Source: Odontesthes bonariensis
Lineage: Eukaryota; Chordata; Actinopteri; Atheriniformes; Atherinopsidae
Length of the DNA: 64,000 nt
Direction of reading: 5' to 3'
NCBI RefSeq assembly: GCF_027942865.1
Contig: NC_134515.1
Coordinates: forward strand, 4,125,339-4,189,338
This document shows, in pieces, positions 1 through 13,400 of this stretch (positions are counted from its first letter, which is position 1; the number at the start of each line of letters is the position of its first letter). A program made the translations under genes and the position numbers. The notes under the pieces were generated by a model. That model worked only from the letters and a program-made list of their open reading frames with translations, made no database searches and had not been told where the DNA came from.

Positions 1-582
1 CGCAGATGCCTGCAAAAGGCCTCAAGTACAAAGTAAGACTGACAGAGATCAATTTACATGAGTCGTTAAATGTGCTTTATAAATAAGTTTGACTTGACGA
101 ATTATGGCAATGACAGAACGAGCTTTCAGATTAGCTAATGCGTAGTCATGCTATCCTTGTATTGCACTCGTCACCGCTAGTCATTCTACATCACGAAAGC
201 TAGCAATGCCACCAGTGTAATTTTACAACAATAATTTTACAGCACGAGACGTTCTCGTGCTTCAAGGTGAAATGAGAATAGCAAATCAAATAAAAGGTCA
301 ATTGTCATTCTAAATACCGCAAAAATACGATTTATATGATGGCTTATATATGATTTTTTTTTAAACAGCCATTGAATTGGCACGTGTAATACAAAAATAG
401 CAATCTTATATTTTCTAAATATAAAACAATATAACAAAAAAACATGCTGTATAGGCTATTTATGCTGACATAGGTAGTTATAGCCTACATGAGTGATCCT
501 TTAACTTATGTTGTCAGTGTAATTGGCAGGCTGCTTAACTGGTGTTCTCAGCCCCACAACTCTTAAATTCTACTTTTTTCAG
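1..582. other. PLOD1 intron sequence, no gene recognised
   Basis: AT-rich sequence between an upstream PLOD1 exon that must lie off the window and the hAT-derived open frame at 583. I see no exon, long repeat or RNA gene in it. Confidence 0.5.
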
Positions 583-1061
583 GCAGTGATGGTACAGGCA
601 ATGAGGCAGAGATCACAGGGAGAGGAGAAACACCAGGAGATCAGATAGAGATAGAAGAGGAAAGAGGAGGAAATGAAAGAGGACCAACAGAGAATGAGGA
701 AACAGAGAAAGATGAAATAGGAGATGAAGAAACAGGTAGTGCGAGAGGAGTAAGAGAAGAAACAGGGACAGGAGAGATGGAGAGTGGAGAGTCTGAAGTA
801 GAGGGAGATGCAGAATCTGAGACTGAAGACACAGTGAGAGGAGAAAGAGAGAGCAGATGCCATCCCAGTATCTGGACAGAAAAACAACACATACGGTTTA
901 AAAAAGATAACCCTTGGCTTATTGTCAATGGTAAATATCTTGGATGCAAAATCTGCAAAAAAGTGAAAGGCCTTGGAGTGTTTAAAGAAACAGGAATGTG
1001 TCTCTCAAATGAATGGGCCGCAACTAAAGTCACACGCACACACACACCATATCTACTGTAG
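583..1061 (+). pseudogene. Broken transposase-derived frame (acidic tail plus zinc-finger-like segment)
   Basis: An open frame runs from just after an acceptor-like ttttttcag (582) to a stop at 1059-1061, about 159 codons. The first half is Glu/Gly/Thr-rich and acidic. The second half contains HIRFKKDNPWLIVNGKY followed by CKICKKVKGLG, a Cys-x2-Cys finger as found near the N-terminus of hAT-derived proteins of the ZNF862/KIAA1586 kind (recognised by pattern, not searched). Similarity ends at a CA-rich microsatellite (about 1034-1049), after which only a short tail follows. No downstream transposase domain is seen, so this is most likely a decayed fragment in a PLOD1 intron. Confidence 0.5.
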
Positions 1062-1429
1062 ATAGTTCTTACTCTACACATACTTTTCTTTACTGTTGAA
1101 ATTTGAAATTTAATAAACTACAAACTACAAACACATTTGTTGACTGTCATTGATTTAATATGACTTTAACTGATAACGTCATGGAATATGGCCAGGACAG
1201 CCATACAGATTCGCGACACCTTGCGTTGCGTCGCGTCGCGTCACGGTCTATCTGATCAAAAAATTCATAGTTTACCCACCTCTAATTTGACCACTACAGC
1301 CCTGGTGTAAACCCTCTGGTTCCTGGCACGGTTAATGGGAAACATGAGCGTTTATAAACCAGTCAACGTGTCTCCATCAGGGGGCAGAAAGTTTTGTTTG
1401 CTGAGATTTCTTCTTTTCTTCTTTTTCAG

Positions 1430-4400
1430 AAATCCCTGAATATCACCCTGGACAACAAGTGCAGATTGTTCCAGAACCTTCACGGAGCCCTCGGTGAGCG
1501 CTGCGAGTTTTTCTGTCAGACATTTCAACATCTAAACGACTTGTTACTGTCGGCCACAAATGTCTCTGATACCTACGGTGGTGGAAGTTTATCAGGAAGA
1601 CCGAGGCTGAACAACTGTGTCAGGATGTGGGTTAATGCTCAGTTCATAGCCAGTTGATTCCATCACCTGTAAATACAGACAGAATGCAGTGATTTTTAAA
1701 TCTGATAAATCAACTTTTTATTCACAAAAAACATAGAAAACAAATGAAACATTGAAAGTGAGACTTTTTGGAGTGTTTCATGATGAATCTGAGCTCATCG
1801 TGACTCTAACGGCTGAAACACGTCTTTAAAGGAAACATGTAAGCGATCAGGTTAATTGGCAACAGGTCAGTAACATGATTGGGTGTAAAAAGAGCACCTT
1901 AGGGAGGCAGAGTCTCTCAGAAGTAAAGAGGGCAGAGGCTCAGCTATCTGCAAAAAAACTGTGTCAGAATAATGTTCCTCAGAATTAAATCTTCCATCAT
2001 CTGCTGAACATAAAACCATCCAAAGATTCAGACAATCTGGAGACACCTCTGTGACCTTCAGGCAGCTCTCGGGCATGAAAAACAGACCTGATTCTGTCCT
2101 GGAAATCCCTGCCTTGGCCCAGGAACACTTCAAGGAATCATCCTCAGTGAACGCAGCTCAGTTAGATCCAGAGATGCAGGTTAGAGCTCCATCAGGCAGA
2201 GAAGAAGCCAGATGTGAACATGATCCAGGAACTCTGCTGTCTTCTCTGGATCAAAGTTAAGTTAAAATGGACTGAGAATGAGTGGGAAACCATCCAGCTT
2301 GTTAGCAGGTCTCAGTTCAAAGCCTGCATCTCTGATGGTATGTATTAGTATTAGTGCCTCTGGAACTGGAGACCTGCAGGCTCCATCAAAGCTGAGAGGT
2401 ATAAACAGGTGTTAGAGCAACATCTGCTCCTTCTTCAGGGAAGGCCTCGCTTACTTCAGCAGGACAGAGTGAAACCACATCCTGCATCTGTTCCAGCAGC
2501 TTCGTAGTAGAAGAGTCCAGCTGCTGGAACAGATGTTTCACCACCTGAAAACACTTCAAATACAGGAAAGAAGAGCCAGGAATCCTCCATCAGACAGGAA
2601 TGGGACCACATTCCTCTCCCACAGGTCCAGCAGCCGGGCTTCAGCCTCACCTCTGAAGTCTCGGAGCTAAGGGGGTTACAGTTGCAGCAGTTTGCACAGA
2701 GCTGCATGTTTGCACGTGTGCCGGCCTGTCGGTGAATGTTTGAGGAACTTTCTTCCTCTGGCCTGAGGGAGGAATTTGTGAAGTCTGTGTCAGCGCTCAC
2801 AAAGACGACGTCCGGAATTCAGAGACCTGAATGAACCCTCTGAGGCCCTGCTGCTCACCACAGATTCTCACTGTGGAAGCTCTCCTGTTAACTGCTGCAT
2901 CACAGTTTAACTTCTTCACACATTTCTGTGTGCAGTGACACCTGCCTGTGCAACACGATTTAATCCTGAAATCTTTTTTCTTTGATGTTTGCCAAACTTA
3001 AAGTGGTCAAACTGGGAAAAATGTACCAAACGTGAATGAAAGAACCTGGTTTTGGCCCATATCACCGCCAGATTGTGGCAGTTTGAACCGTTTAGGCTCC
3101 ACCTGAAGGCTGAATGTGTTTCTGTTTCCAGATGAAGTGGTGCTGAAGTTCGAGGACAGTCGAGTACGAGCCAGGAACGTGCTGTACGACACCCTGCCTG
3201 TCATCATCCACGGGAACGGGCCCACCAAGGTACGGAGAACTCAAAATCAAATCAAATTTATTTGTAGCTCATTTCATATACAAAACAATTCAAAGTGCTT
3301 CACATAAAGTAAAAGCATTGCAGCAGGGAGTGGAAGAAGCATTAAAAATACATAAAAGAATATAAAGAGAAACAAATAAAATAATTTAAATGAATTTAAA
3401 AACAAGCAACAGTCCAGATAAGTTCAAAGATATCGTGCAGATTTCATGCATAGACACATGAGAAAAGAAATGTTTTTAACCTGGATTTAAAAATGTCTCC
3501 ATTTGGTGAAAGTTTAATCTCCACTGGCAGTTTATTTTTGATAAATAACACAAAATCTTTGATGTAGCTCTGTAGTTTTGCTGTTTATTGCTGCTGACCT
3601 GAGTTTCTGGCAGGATTTTAAAGAGCAAGAGTTTTATTTCTGTGTTGGATGAGAAGTAAAAAGATATTTTCTGTTTTCCAGCTCCAGATCAACTACCTGG
3701 GTAACTACATCCCCAACTCGTGGACATTTGAGACCGGATACAACGTGCGTTGGGAGGATCTACGTCGACTCGCAGACGTGAAGGTCTGGAAAGAGGCTGG
3801 AAAAATCCGCCCAACTGTGTCTGATTGTAGTCATACGAAACCTGTGTTTCCCAACAGGAGAGCGAGTACCCCGCGGTTCTGATCAGCATCTTCATCCAGC
3901 AGCCCACCCCTTTCGTCACAGTGTTCTTCGAACGCCTCCTGAAGCTCCAGTACCCGAAGAACCGGCTCAAGCTCTTCATTTACAACCAGGTAAGGTTTCA
4001 GTGTCTAAAGACACCAAACAAACTGTTTCCACAGTGTAAGAGATGACGAGCAGCCTTAATTTCTCCGGGTTTCCCTGCAGATTAATGCGACCCCTCACAG
4101 TTTCACCAGACACACGTCGTCATAGTTTCACTTATTTAATTATTAAAGTCTGACAGACGCAGTGACATCACTTCCTGTGGTGCACTTCAGCAACAATCAA
4201 ACACGTCAAACAAGCCAAAATAAAAATCAGCTTCTTTTGAGGCTTTTTGTTGAAGATCAGTAAAAATGAACCCAGCGGTGCAGCTCAGAGGTTGCTGCGT
4301 TAAACGTGTTGGTGGTTGGTTGAATGCTCTCAGGGTCTTTTTCCTGCCTTTTGAACATAACTGCTTTGCTCTCACCATCGCTGCTCAGCTGTTGGGAGTT

Positions 4401-7400
4401 TGAGGTCAAAGAAAGCTGATCCTGCTGGATTGTAGGTCACAGAAAAAGTGTCTTTATCACCTTTAATCTTTCCTTTCCCTGCAGGAACCTCACCATGAGC
4501 GTCAGGTCAACTCCTTTGTAAAGGAGCACGGAAGCCTTTATCTGGACGTTAAATCCATCTCACCTGAGGAGGAGATGGACGCCACGGCCGCCAGAGACCT
4601 GGCTGTGTGAGTTCCACGTCGCCGCCGAGCGCCGCCTGTTTGACTCTGTGCACAAAACCACATGTTCAGCAAAGCTTTAGGTTTCAAATCTACCAATCTG
4701 CCTTTTGCTATTTCTTTGTTTTCAGTTCCAAAAGTTAAAAAAGTTTTTGATTTACTTTCAGACTTATTATTTGACTAAAAGTAGTTAAGTTTAGTTTTAG
4801 TGACATTTCTTCAGTATTTATTATGGCTGGGCGAGTTAACTCGTTAATTATTTAACGCCGATAAATATTTTATCGCACATTAACGCAGGTTTTATTATTT
4901 ATTTTATTATTGTAAAAGTCTGTTGCTCACAGGCTTTTATTTTGTAAAAGTCTGCTGCTCACAGGCTTTTATTTTGTAAAAGTCTGCTGCTGTCTGCTGT
5001 GGAACAGGAAAAGAAAGTAATCGGCGGATCCACCAAACATGGAGAAGGGTACGGAACTTTTACTCGGCCATTTTCATTTTAAAGTTCTTCCAGACGACGG
5101 AGTCGACAGAACCAAAGTCATCTGTAAACACTGCCAAGTTGAATTGTCTTCTCAGCGTAGTAGTTCCAGTCTAAAATATCACTTAAAGGCAAAACACACA
5201 ACTGATAGCAGCAAGTCATTCAAGGAAACAGACAGTGGAGCGAGGCTTCTACATAAAAACTACAGAAAGATGCTGATGTTAAAAGTGTGTTTGCACAACA
5301 AATGTTATGGCACTTTCATTCATATGGCAGCACATTTAAAATAAAGCTAAATGCTAAAAGCTATACACTACTTTTGGATTCATTTTTGGATTCTGCGTAC
5401 AAATGCGATTAATCGATTAGATAAAAAGTTTTAATCGTTGCCCAGCCCTAATTTAGTTATTTATTTTAGTTTATTGAAAATGTCTCGGATAGTTCTGGGG
5501 ACGTCCTGAAGGTCACAGGAACCAGGAAGTTCCTCAAAGGCCTGTTGTTGTGTTCGCTCAGTCGGGGTATCGTTAGTTCATCTCAGGCTGCTGGATCATT
5601 GAGCTCTATGAGCTCCGATTGGCTGCAGAGAAAGACCAGAGAAAGCACCTGGTGGGTTACTTCCTGTGGAAAATGTGGCTTCATTGTCAGCAACCCACTA
5701 ACTTCCAGAAGATCCGGAAGTACATTAGTTTTCACATGTGAATGAGACATTAAAAACACTCTCAAGCTGAAGTTTTATCTCTCAAAACGATCTCAGCTTC
5801 ATTATAAATAACTTTTCTCGATGTCCTTCCTTTCAGAGATACGTGCCGGAAGGACAAAGCCTGTGAGTATTTCTTCAGCTTGGACGTCGAGGTGGTCTTA
5901 AAGAACCAGAACACACTCCGAATCCTCATCGAACAGAACCTGTGAGTTCATTTATCAGCGATGAATTATCGATCAGATGTAGGAACGCCGTGTGTTGAAC
6001 TTCTGGAATTGCTCCTCAGGCCGATTGTGGCGCCGATGATAACTCGAGCCGGCCGACTGTGGAGCAACTTCTGGGGGGCGCTGAGCGGGGACGGGTACTA
6101 CGCCCGGTCGGAGGACTACGTGGACATCGTCCAAGCACGGAGAATGTGAGTTAACCCACGTTCCCTGGATAGAGATTCTGGTTTTCACTGTTCGCTTCGA
6201 CTGAAGATGCAGACGGCCTCACAGAGACTGAAGATAGGAACCAAGTATTCAAACTTCTGGTAAATTCGCCTCACAAACAAATAAGAGCTGTATAAGAAGG
6301 TTCTGACAGAGTAATATGGAGCAGAGAAGGGAGAAAACAGAAGAGGAGCTCCTTCATCCGGTGGGAGGGGCTACACCATAGAGGGGGAGGAGCTCCACTA
6401 TCCGGGGGAGGAGCTCCACTATCCAGGGGGAGGGGCTACACCATCCAGAGGGAGGAGCTCCACTATCCGGGGGAGGAGCTCCACCATCCAGAGGGAGGAG
6501 CTCCACTATCCGGGGGAGGGGCTACACCATCCAGGGGGAGGAGCTCCCCTATCCGGGGGGAGGAGCTCCACTATCCGGGGGGAGGAGCTCCACTATCCGT
6601 GGGGAGGGGCTACACCATCCAGGGGGAGGAGCTCCACTATCCGGGGGGAGAACTTACACCATCCGAAGGGAGGAGCTCCACTATCCGGGGGGAGGAGCTA
6701 CACCATCCAGAGGGAGGAGCTCCACTATTCGGGGGAGGAGCTACACCATCCAGAGGGAGGAGCTCCACTATCCGGGGGGAGGAGCTACACCATCCAGAGG
6801 GAGGAGCTCCACTATTCGGGGGAGGAGCTCCACTATCCGGGGGGAGGGGCTACACCATCCAGAGGGAGGAGCTCCACTATCCGGGGGGAGGGGCTACACC
6901 ATCCAGGGGGAGGAGCTCTACTATTCGGGGGAGGAGCTCCACTATCCGGGGGGAGGAGCTACACCATCCAGAGGGAGGACCTCCACTATCCGGGGGGAGG
7001 AGCTACACCATCCAGGGGTGAGGGGCTACACCATACGGGGGGAGGAGCTCCACTATCCGGGGGGAGGGGCTACACCATCCAGGGGGGAGGAGCTCCACCA
7101 TCAGTGGGGAGCTCGGAGTAGAGCCGCTGCTCCTCCACACAGAAAGGACTCGGCTGAGGTGGTTCCTCTGGTCAGGACGCCTCCTGGTCGCCTCCCTTTG
7201 GAAGCTTTTGGGCCCGTCCAGCTGGGAGGAGGCCAACCCAGAACTCTCCAGAAGGATTAAAGCCTCTGGTTCTCCCAGGAGGAGCTGCAGACTGTTGCTG
7301 GGGAGATGGATGTCCGGGTTTCCCTCCTGGACCTGCTGCCTCGGTGACCCGACCTCAGATCAGCAGACGATAATGGATGGACGGATGGCGTATTCTCAGT

Positions 7401-10400
7401 CGTATTCATTTTGTCCCATTTTCTGCTGGTTCAGTGCAAATTAAACAGATTATCATCAACAGCTAAATTAGAACAAGAAGATCAGAAAAGATCACAGAAA
7501 GGGAGCATTTCTTCCTTAAAACCGACGACACTTTATGAATTTGTTGTATCCTGTTCCTGAGATCAGGAACAAGGCGTTGGTGTGTGAGTTTCTTACGGTT
7601 GTGCTGTTTTTTTAGGGGCGTGTGGAACATCCCGTACCTGTCCAACGTGTACCTGGTGAAGGCGAGCCTCCTTCGGTCCGAGCTGAAAGACTACGAGCTG
7701 TTCACCTCGGACAGCTTGGACCCCGACATGGCTTTCTGCCACGCCGTCCGCAGCCAGGTCAGTCCGAGAGGCGAACTCCTCTGAGAAGTCTTACAACAGA
7801 CAAATATAAACGTGAGAATGTCCACGACAACCTGTGACTCTTTCTCTTAGGGGATCTTCATGTATGTGACCAACATGCACACGTTTGGTCGCATCCTGTC
7901 GACAGAAAACTACCAAACCAGTCATCTGCACAACGATCTGTGGCAGATCTTTCAGAACCCGGCGGTGAGGCGGCTTGAATAGAGCCCGAAAATCACACAA
8001 TATTATTATATTAGCAGCTGTTTAGTGGTAGAATAAGTTGGAAAGGTTGGTAATAGAGTGATTTGTACAACAAAAAACCTTCTTAAATCTTCACATTGGG
8101 CAGAAACGTGTCGTGATTGAGTAGAATAGAAAAATACTTTATTCATCCCCCAATGGGGGAAATTCAAATTAGTCAAGTAGCTCAAAAAAATATTAATATT
8201 TACAATGATTGTATATTAACAACAACAAAAATAATACAAATTCTAATAAAAATACTACTACTAAATAATAATAATAATAATAAATGACTAAATAAATAAA
8301 AAAAATAAAAAAATCAATCAATCAATTGATAGATATCAATAGATGATGATCTGTACCAAATGTCGAAGCTAAATCCAGGCTTTAGATTTGCTAAACGTTT
8401 TCACGTATTTGCCCTTTTCAGAATAGACTTTATTATCATCATATATCATGTTTACAGTGAAATTCATCAGAGCTTCTCTCATTTGTGCAATTTAAAAGCA
8501 ATTCTAAAGAAATAAATGAGTTGGACTGACAGTAAAACAGTCATAAAATCCTTCATACATAAATATGTGTGGAAACATTCCCGTATAAACAGAAGCTTGG
8601 AAGTCTGATACTTTTACAGTACAAAAAAAAAAAAACAGTCTCCTCTGATTGGTTAGCTCTGGTGGCCTGATCAGGCTCCGCCTATCATTCTTGATCAGCT
8701 CTGCCGACATTTAAAAAGGACATTTAGCTCCGTGGATCACATGGTGATCACGTGGATCTCTCCAGGATCTTTGGCTGTGTTCGAAACCGCATACTACATA
8801 CTTGCATACTGCATACTACATACTGCATACTACATACTACATACTACATACTGCATACTACATACTACATACTGCATACTACATACTGCATACTACATAC
8901 TACATACTGCATACTACATACTACATACTACATACTACATACTACATACTGCATACTACATACTACATACTACATACTGCATACTACATACTACATACTG
9001 CATACTACATACTACATACTGCATACTACATACTACATACTACATACTGCATACTACATACTACATACTACATACTGCATACTACATACTACATACTGCA
9101 TACTACATACTACATACTGCATACTACATACTACATACTGCATACTACATACTGCATACTACATACTACATACTGCATACTGCATACTGCATACTACATA
9201 CTACATACTGCATACTGCATACTGCATACTACATACTGCATACTACATACTACATACTGCATACTACATACTGCATACTGCATACTACATACTACATACT
9301 GCATACTGCATACTGCATACTACATACTGCATACTGCATACTACATACTGCATACTTCATACTGCATACTACATACTGCATACTGCATACTACATACTAC
9401 ATACTGCATACTGCATACTACATACTTCCATACTGCATACTACATACTACATACTACATACTACATACTGCATACTACATACTACATACTGCATACTGCA
9501 TACTACATACTGCATACTTCATACTGCATACTGCATACTACATACTACATACTGCATACTACATACTACATACTGCATACTACATACTACATACTGCATA
9601 CTACATACTACATACTACATACTGCATACTACATACTACATACTGCATACTACATACTACATACTGCATACTGCATACTGCATACTACATACTGCATACT
9701 ACATACTACATACTGCATACTGCATACTGCATACTACATACTGCATACTGCATACTACATACTACATACTGCATACTGCATACTACATACTTCCATACTG
9801 CATACTACATACTACATACTACATACTGCATACTACATACTACATACTGCATACTGCATACTACATACTGCATACTTCATACTGCATACTGCATACTACA
9901 TACTGCATACTGCATACTGCATACTACATACTGCATACTTCATACTGCATACTGCATACTGCATACTACATACTGCATACTGCATACTACATATTACATA
10001 CTGCATACTGCATACTACATACTTCATACTGCATACTCATCGATCAGACATCATGCAGAGCGTTTACCCTCAATGCATTTCGCTCCTGCCCGAGCCGAAA
10101 TCAGCCGGCCTGAAGCTGATTTCTCTTAAGCTCTAAACTCTGTAAACTTTAGCAACATTTGAAACATTTTCAGGTGAGAAAGTAGTCGTTTAGATCCCCA
10201 ACATGTTGAAAATCTGACTAAATACCGGCTATTTACAATTTTGTTCCCATGAATTCGGCGCTACTAAAGCTAGCCGCAGTGAGCAACGCACTTCCGGTTA
10301 TTTTCACAAAATAAAATACCCGTTGCCTTTTATCATAGGGAAAGCCATTACGATACAATTGGTGCTTTTGTTTTGAAAACAGGAAGTGAACCTACCCTCG

Positions 10401-13400
10401 TTGAAGCTAGCTTGAAACTGCCGTTTTGACAGGAAATGACGATCGGCGACGTCACGTTACGTTGCATCTTGGGTAGTTTGAGTATGAGTAGTAACCTCAT
10501 GATGCATACCCAACATTTCGGCGAATCTAGTATGCATCCGGGAACTTCTCGCTTACTCAAACTCGCATACTAACTCAAAAAGTTAGTATGAGTAGTAGGA
10601 GAAGTATGCGGTTTCGAACACAGCCTTTGTCAGTTTACTACTAGCAGACAGGAAGAAGTTTCCCCCGACCCGGCGGGGTGGTGAAGGGTTCCCCCCCTGA
10701 CTGTGGGCCTTAACTGTGTCCCCTGTGGTGTGTTTCCTGCAGGACTGGCAGGAGCGCTACATTCACGAGAACTACACCCACATCATGAAAGACAAGCTGA
10801 TTGAAACCGTGAGTTGCAACGCTAACGGACCTCGAGTCCCGATTTTAATGGCTACGAGCGCCGCCCGGTTGTGACGTGTGTTCTCTCTGGTGTCCTCCAG
10901 CCTTGTCCAGATGTTTACTGGTTCCCCATCTTCTCTGAAGTCGCTTGCAACCACATTGTTGAAGAAATGGAACACTTCGGGGGGTGGTCCGGAGGAGGCA
11001 ACGTGGTACGTCTGGAAATAATCCCACTGTTAGCGTGTTTTTACTGGTCGTGTTCACCTTCAGGCTAACTGGATATTCACTCATTTGCCAGGACACCAGA
11101 ATCCAAGGCGGCTACGAGAACGTCCCCACCATCGACATCCACATGAATCAAATCAACTACGAAAGGGAATGGCAGAAGTTCTTACTGGAGTTTGTAGCTC
11201 CCATTACAGAGAAAATGTACCCTGGTTACTTCACCAAGGTAAGTTCCTGCCTTCCACGTCTCAACAGTTGATAAAAAAACGACTGTTTACTGTAATTTAA
11301 CCGCCTGCTTTGTTCTCATTCACCCTGTTTTGTCTTCAGAGTAAATCTGTGTGCAGTTTTACCCGTGAACAGACTCAACGAACGTCTCGAATATCTCAGC
11401 AAACAGACAGAAAAATGTCGCTTCCTCCCACCGGGACGCTTGTTTAGTAACGGCTCAGAGAAAAAGAAAGAGGCCTCTGTCTCTCTGGTGTGTTTGAATG
11501 ACCCAGAATATTCCCACTGGACATTTTAAGGAATTTAAAGGGTTTTTTTTATACATAAAGGACAAAAAAAGACTTGTTTAGAGCATAGTTTGGCTCTTTT
11601 TGTCAGTAGATTTAATTTAAAACAGGGGGAATAGTTCTGGAAAGTTTAAAACAACATTTAAAAGATGCTCCGCCAGATAACTTTTCTCTTAAGCTTTAGA
11701 AATGTTAGGAAGTGTGTGCAGCTCAGCTGGTTAAGCAGGTGTCCCGTGGGTTGGAGTCGCGTCCCGGAGCCCTTTGCTTCTCATCTTCCTCCTTTTTTAT
11801 CTACCAACTGTTGGATAAAGGCCACCAGGGTCCTTGTTAGGAATGTGTTTGCCTCCTCAGCCAAAGTAACAGCTGCACAATCACTTTATCTAAACTTTTA
11901 GTTTGAATCTTTTTTAAACACTCTTGAAAAAAGATAACTAAATTGAGTCTTAAAATGATGATTTATCAGGTGGAGAAATGCAGCTGTTTAGGATGAAACA
12001 AACAGAGGTCCTTTTTTTTAAGTTTGATAGAATTTTCTATGGTCTTTATGAGCTGTATGAGACAGGCTTTGACTGAACAGAATATGTGGAATTATATCAG
12101 TTTAAACCGGAAGTCGAGGCGCTCCAGGAGAGGTTCTGCAACAGGACGTTGGTGTTGGTCTCTGTGCAGCGTTACGCTGTGTTTACAGACGTTAGCTCAT
12201 CAACATCTGAACATCTGCTGTGTGATTTAATGCAGTAACACAGACACAATGAAGCTGTTCCTCCAGTAACACCAGAAACACTCCAGCTCTACATACAGAT
12301 ACAGATAGTTACTGTATTGATCCCAGAGGGAAACAGGTTAGCATGTAGCTGTAAGCTAGCAGCAGATGCTAGCAAACAATGCTTTCTTATCAACAGCTGG
12401 ACATCTGCTGTGTGAGAAGTAACATAAGAGAAAATAAAATACCCAGATGTTTTCGTGGAATTAAAGCTGAAATTTTACAGTAATCCACAAGTCAAAACTC
12501 CAAACAAAAACAAAACAAAATCAAACCAAGAGGCTTCAAAACCAGTGTTAGTCAAAATAACATAAAACCAAAACACAGGACTCTTCAAAAACAACCGAGC
12601 TACAAACAGGTTCTAGTAGCGCCTTCAGAACATACAAAAAACATAAGAAAAGTCACAGTCCAGCACAAGCTAATTAAGCTAATTAAGCTAATTAAGCTAA
12701 TTAAGCTAATTAAGCTATCCAAACACTCAAACAAACACCCAGCAAAGAGGCGAGCTGTTCACTTCCGACCTTTTGGAAGGAAGTGGAGGTTTAAATAGGG
12801 AGGCCTCTTCAGTGATTGGTGGAGTCATCAAGGTGAAGAACCAATCAGAGCAAGAGTAGGCCTCAACCAGGAAGTGCCAGGAGTAGTTCCAGTTCCCTCA
12901 GTGGAGACAGCAGGCAGGAACCTACACTGATACAGGAAAAAAGAAACATACAAGGCCACTGGCCGTAACAGTGCAGATAATGTGACGTTTACACATCGAG
13001 AGTGAGGAGAGGGCCGGTGTTGTGTTGGAAACACACCTTATCCACACAGCTGCAGGTTGATGAGTTACAGAACGGAACCGTTCAGCTAACAAAGTAATGT
13101 GGGAACAATAATGTTCATCTTTCAGAAAGGAACAGCAATAACTATGGAAGTTTTTCTGTGCCATCAGTTTGAATATGAATTTCTAATACTGAATTTTTAC
13201 AGCATCAAAATCAGACTTTGAATTTGAAAAACCATCAAATTTCGAGCACCGATTTTTTTTTAATTATGTCTCAATATATTCAGTTTTTCAAATATTGAAT
13301 CAATGTTGAATTTTTTTTTTACATGTCGAATTTTGAAAAACTGAATATTTTGAGACACTGATTTTTTTTTACTGAATTTATTTTAACATTGAAAAAATAA

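Noticed and set aside
6599..7021. 140-codon Gly-rich repetitive frame
   Set aside because: Product of the 22-23 bp minisatellite in a PLOD1 intron.
6350..7113. Regular direct repeats resembling a CRISPR array
   Set aside because: Units are head-to-tail without unique spacers, in an intron of a vertebrate gene; a minisatellite. The same holds for 18570-19940.
8732..10136. Three overlapping frames of 440-465 codons, all rich in [13 protein letters not shown]
   Set aside because: They are the three readings of one heptamer satellite that happens to contain no stop codon; not a protein.
10348..10560. 70-codon frame (also at 45585-45797 and within 55950-56300) repeated in several places
   Set aside because: It lies in the body of family A elements on varying strands relative to genes; no domain, conserved only because the element copies are similar.
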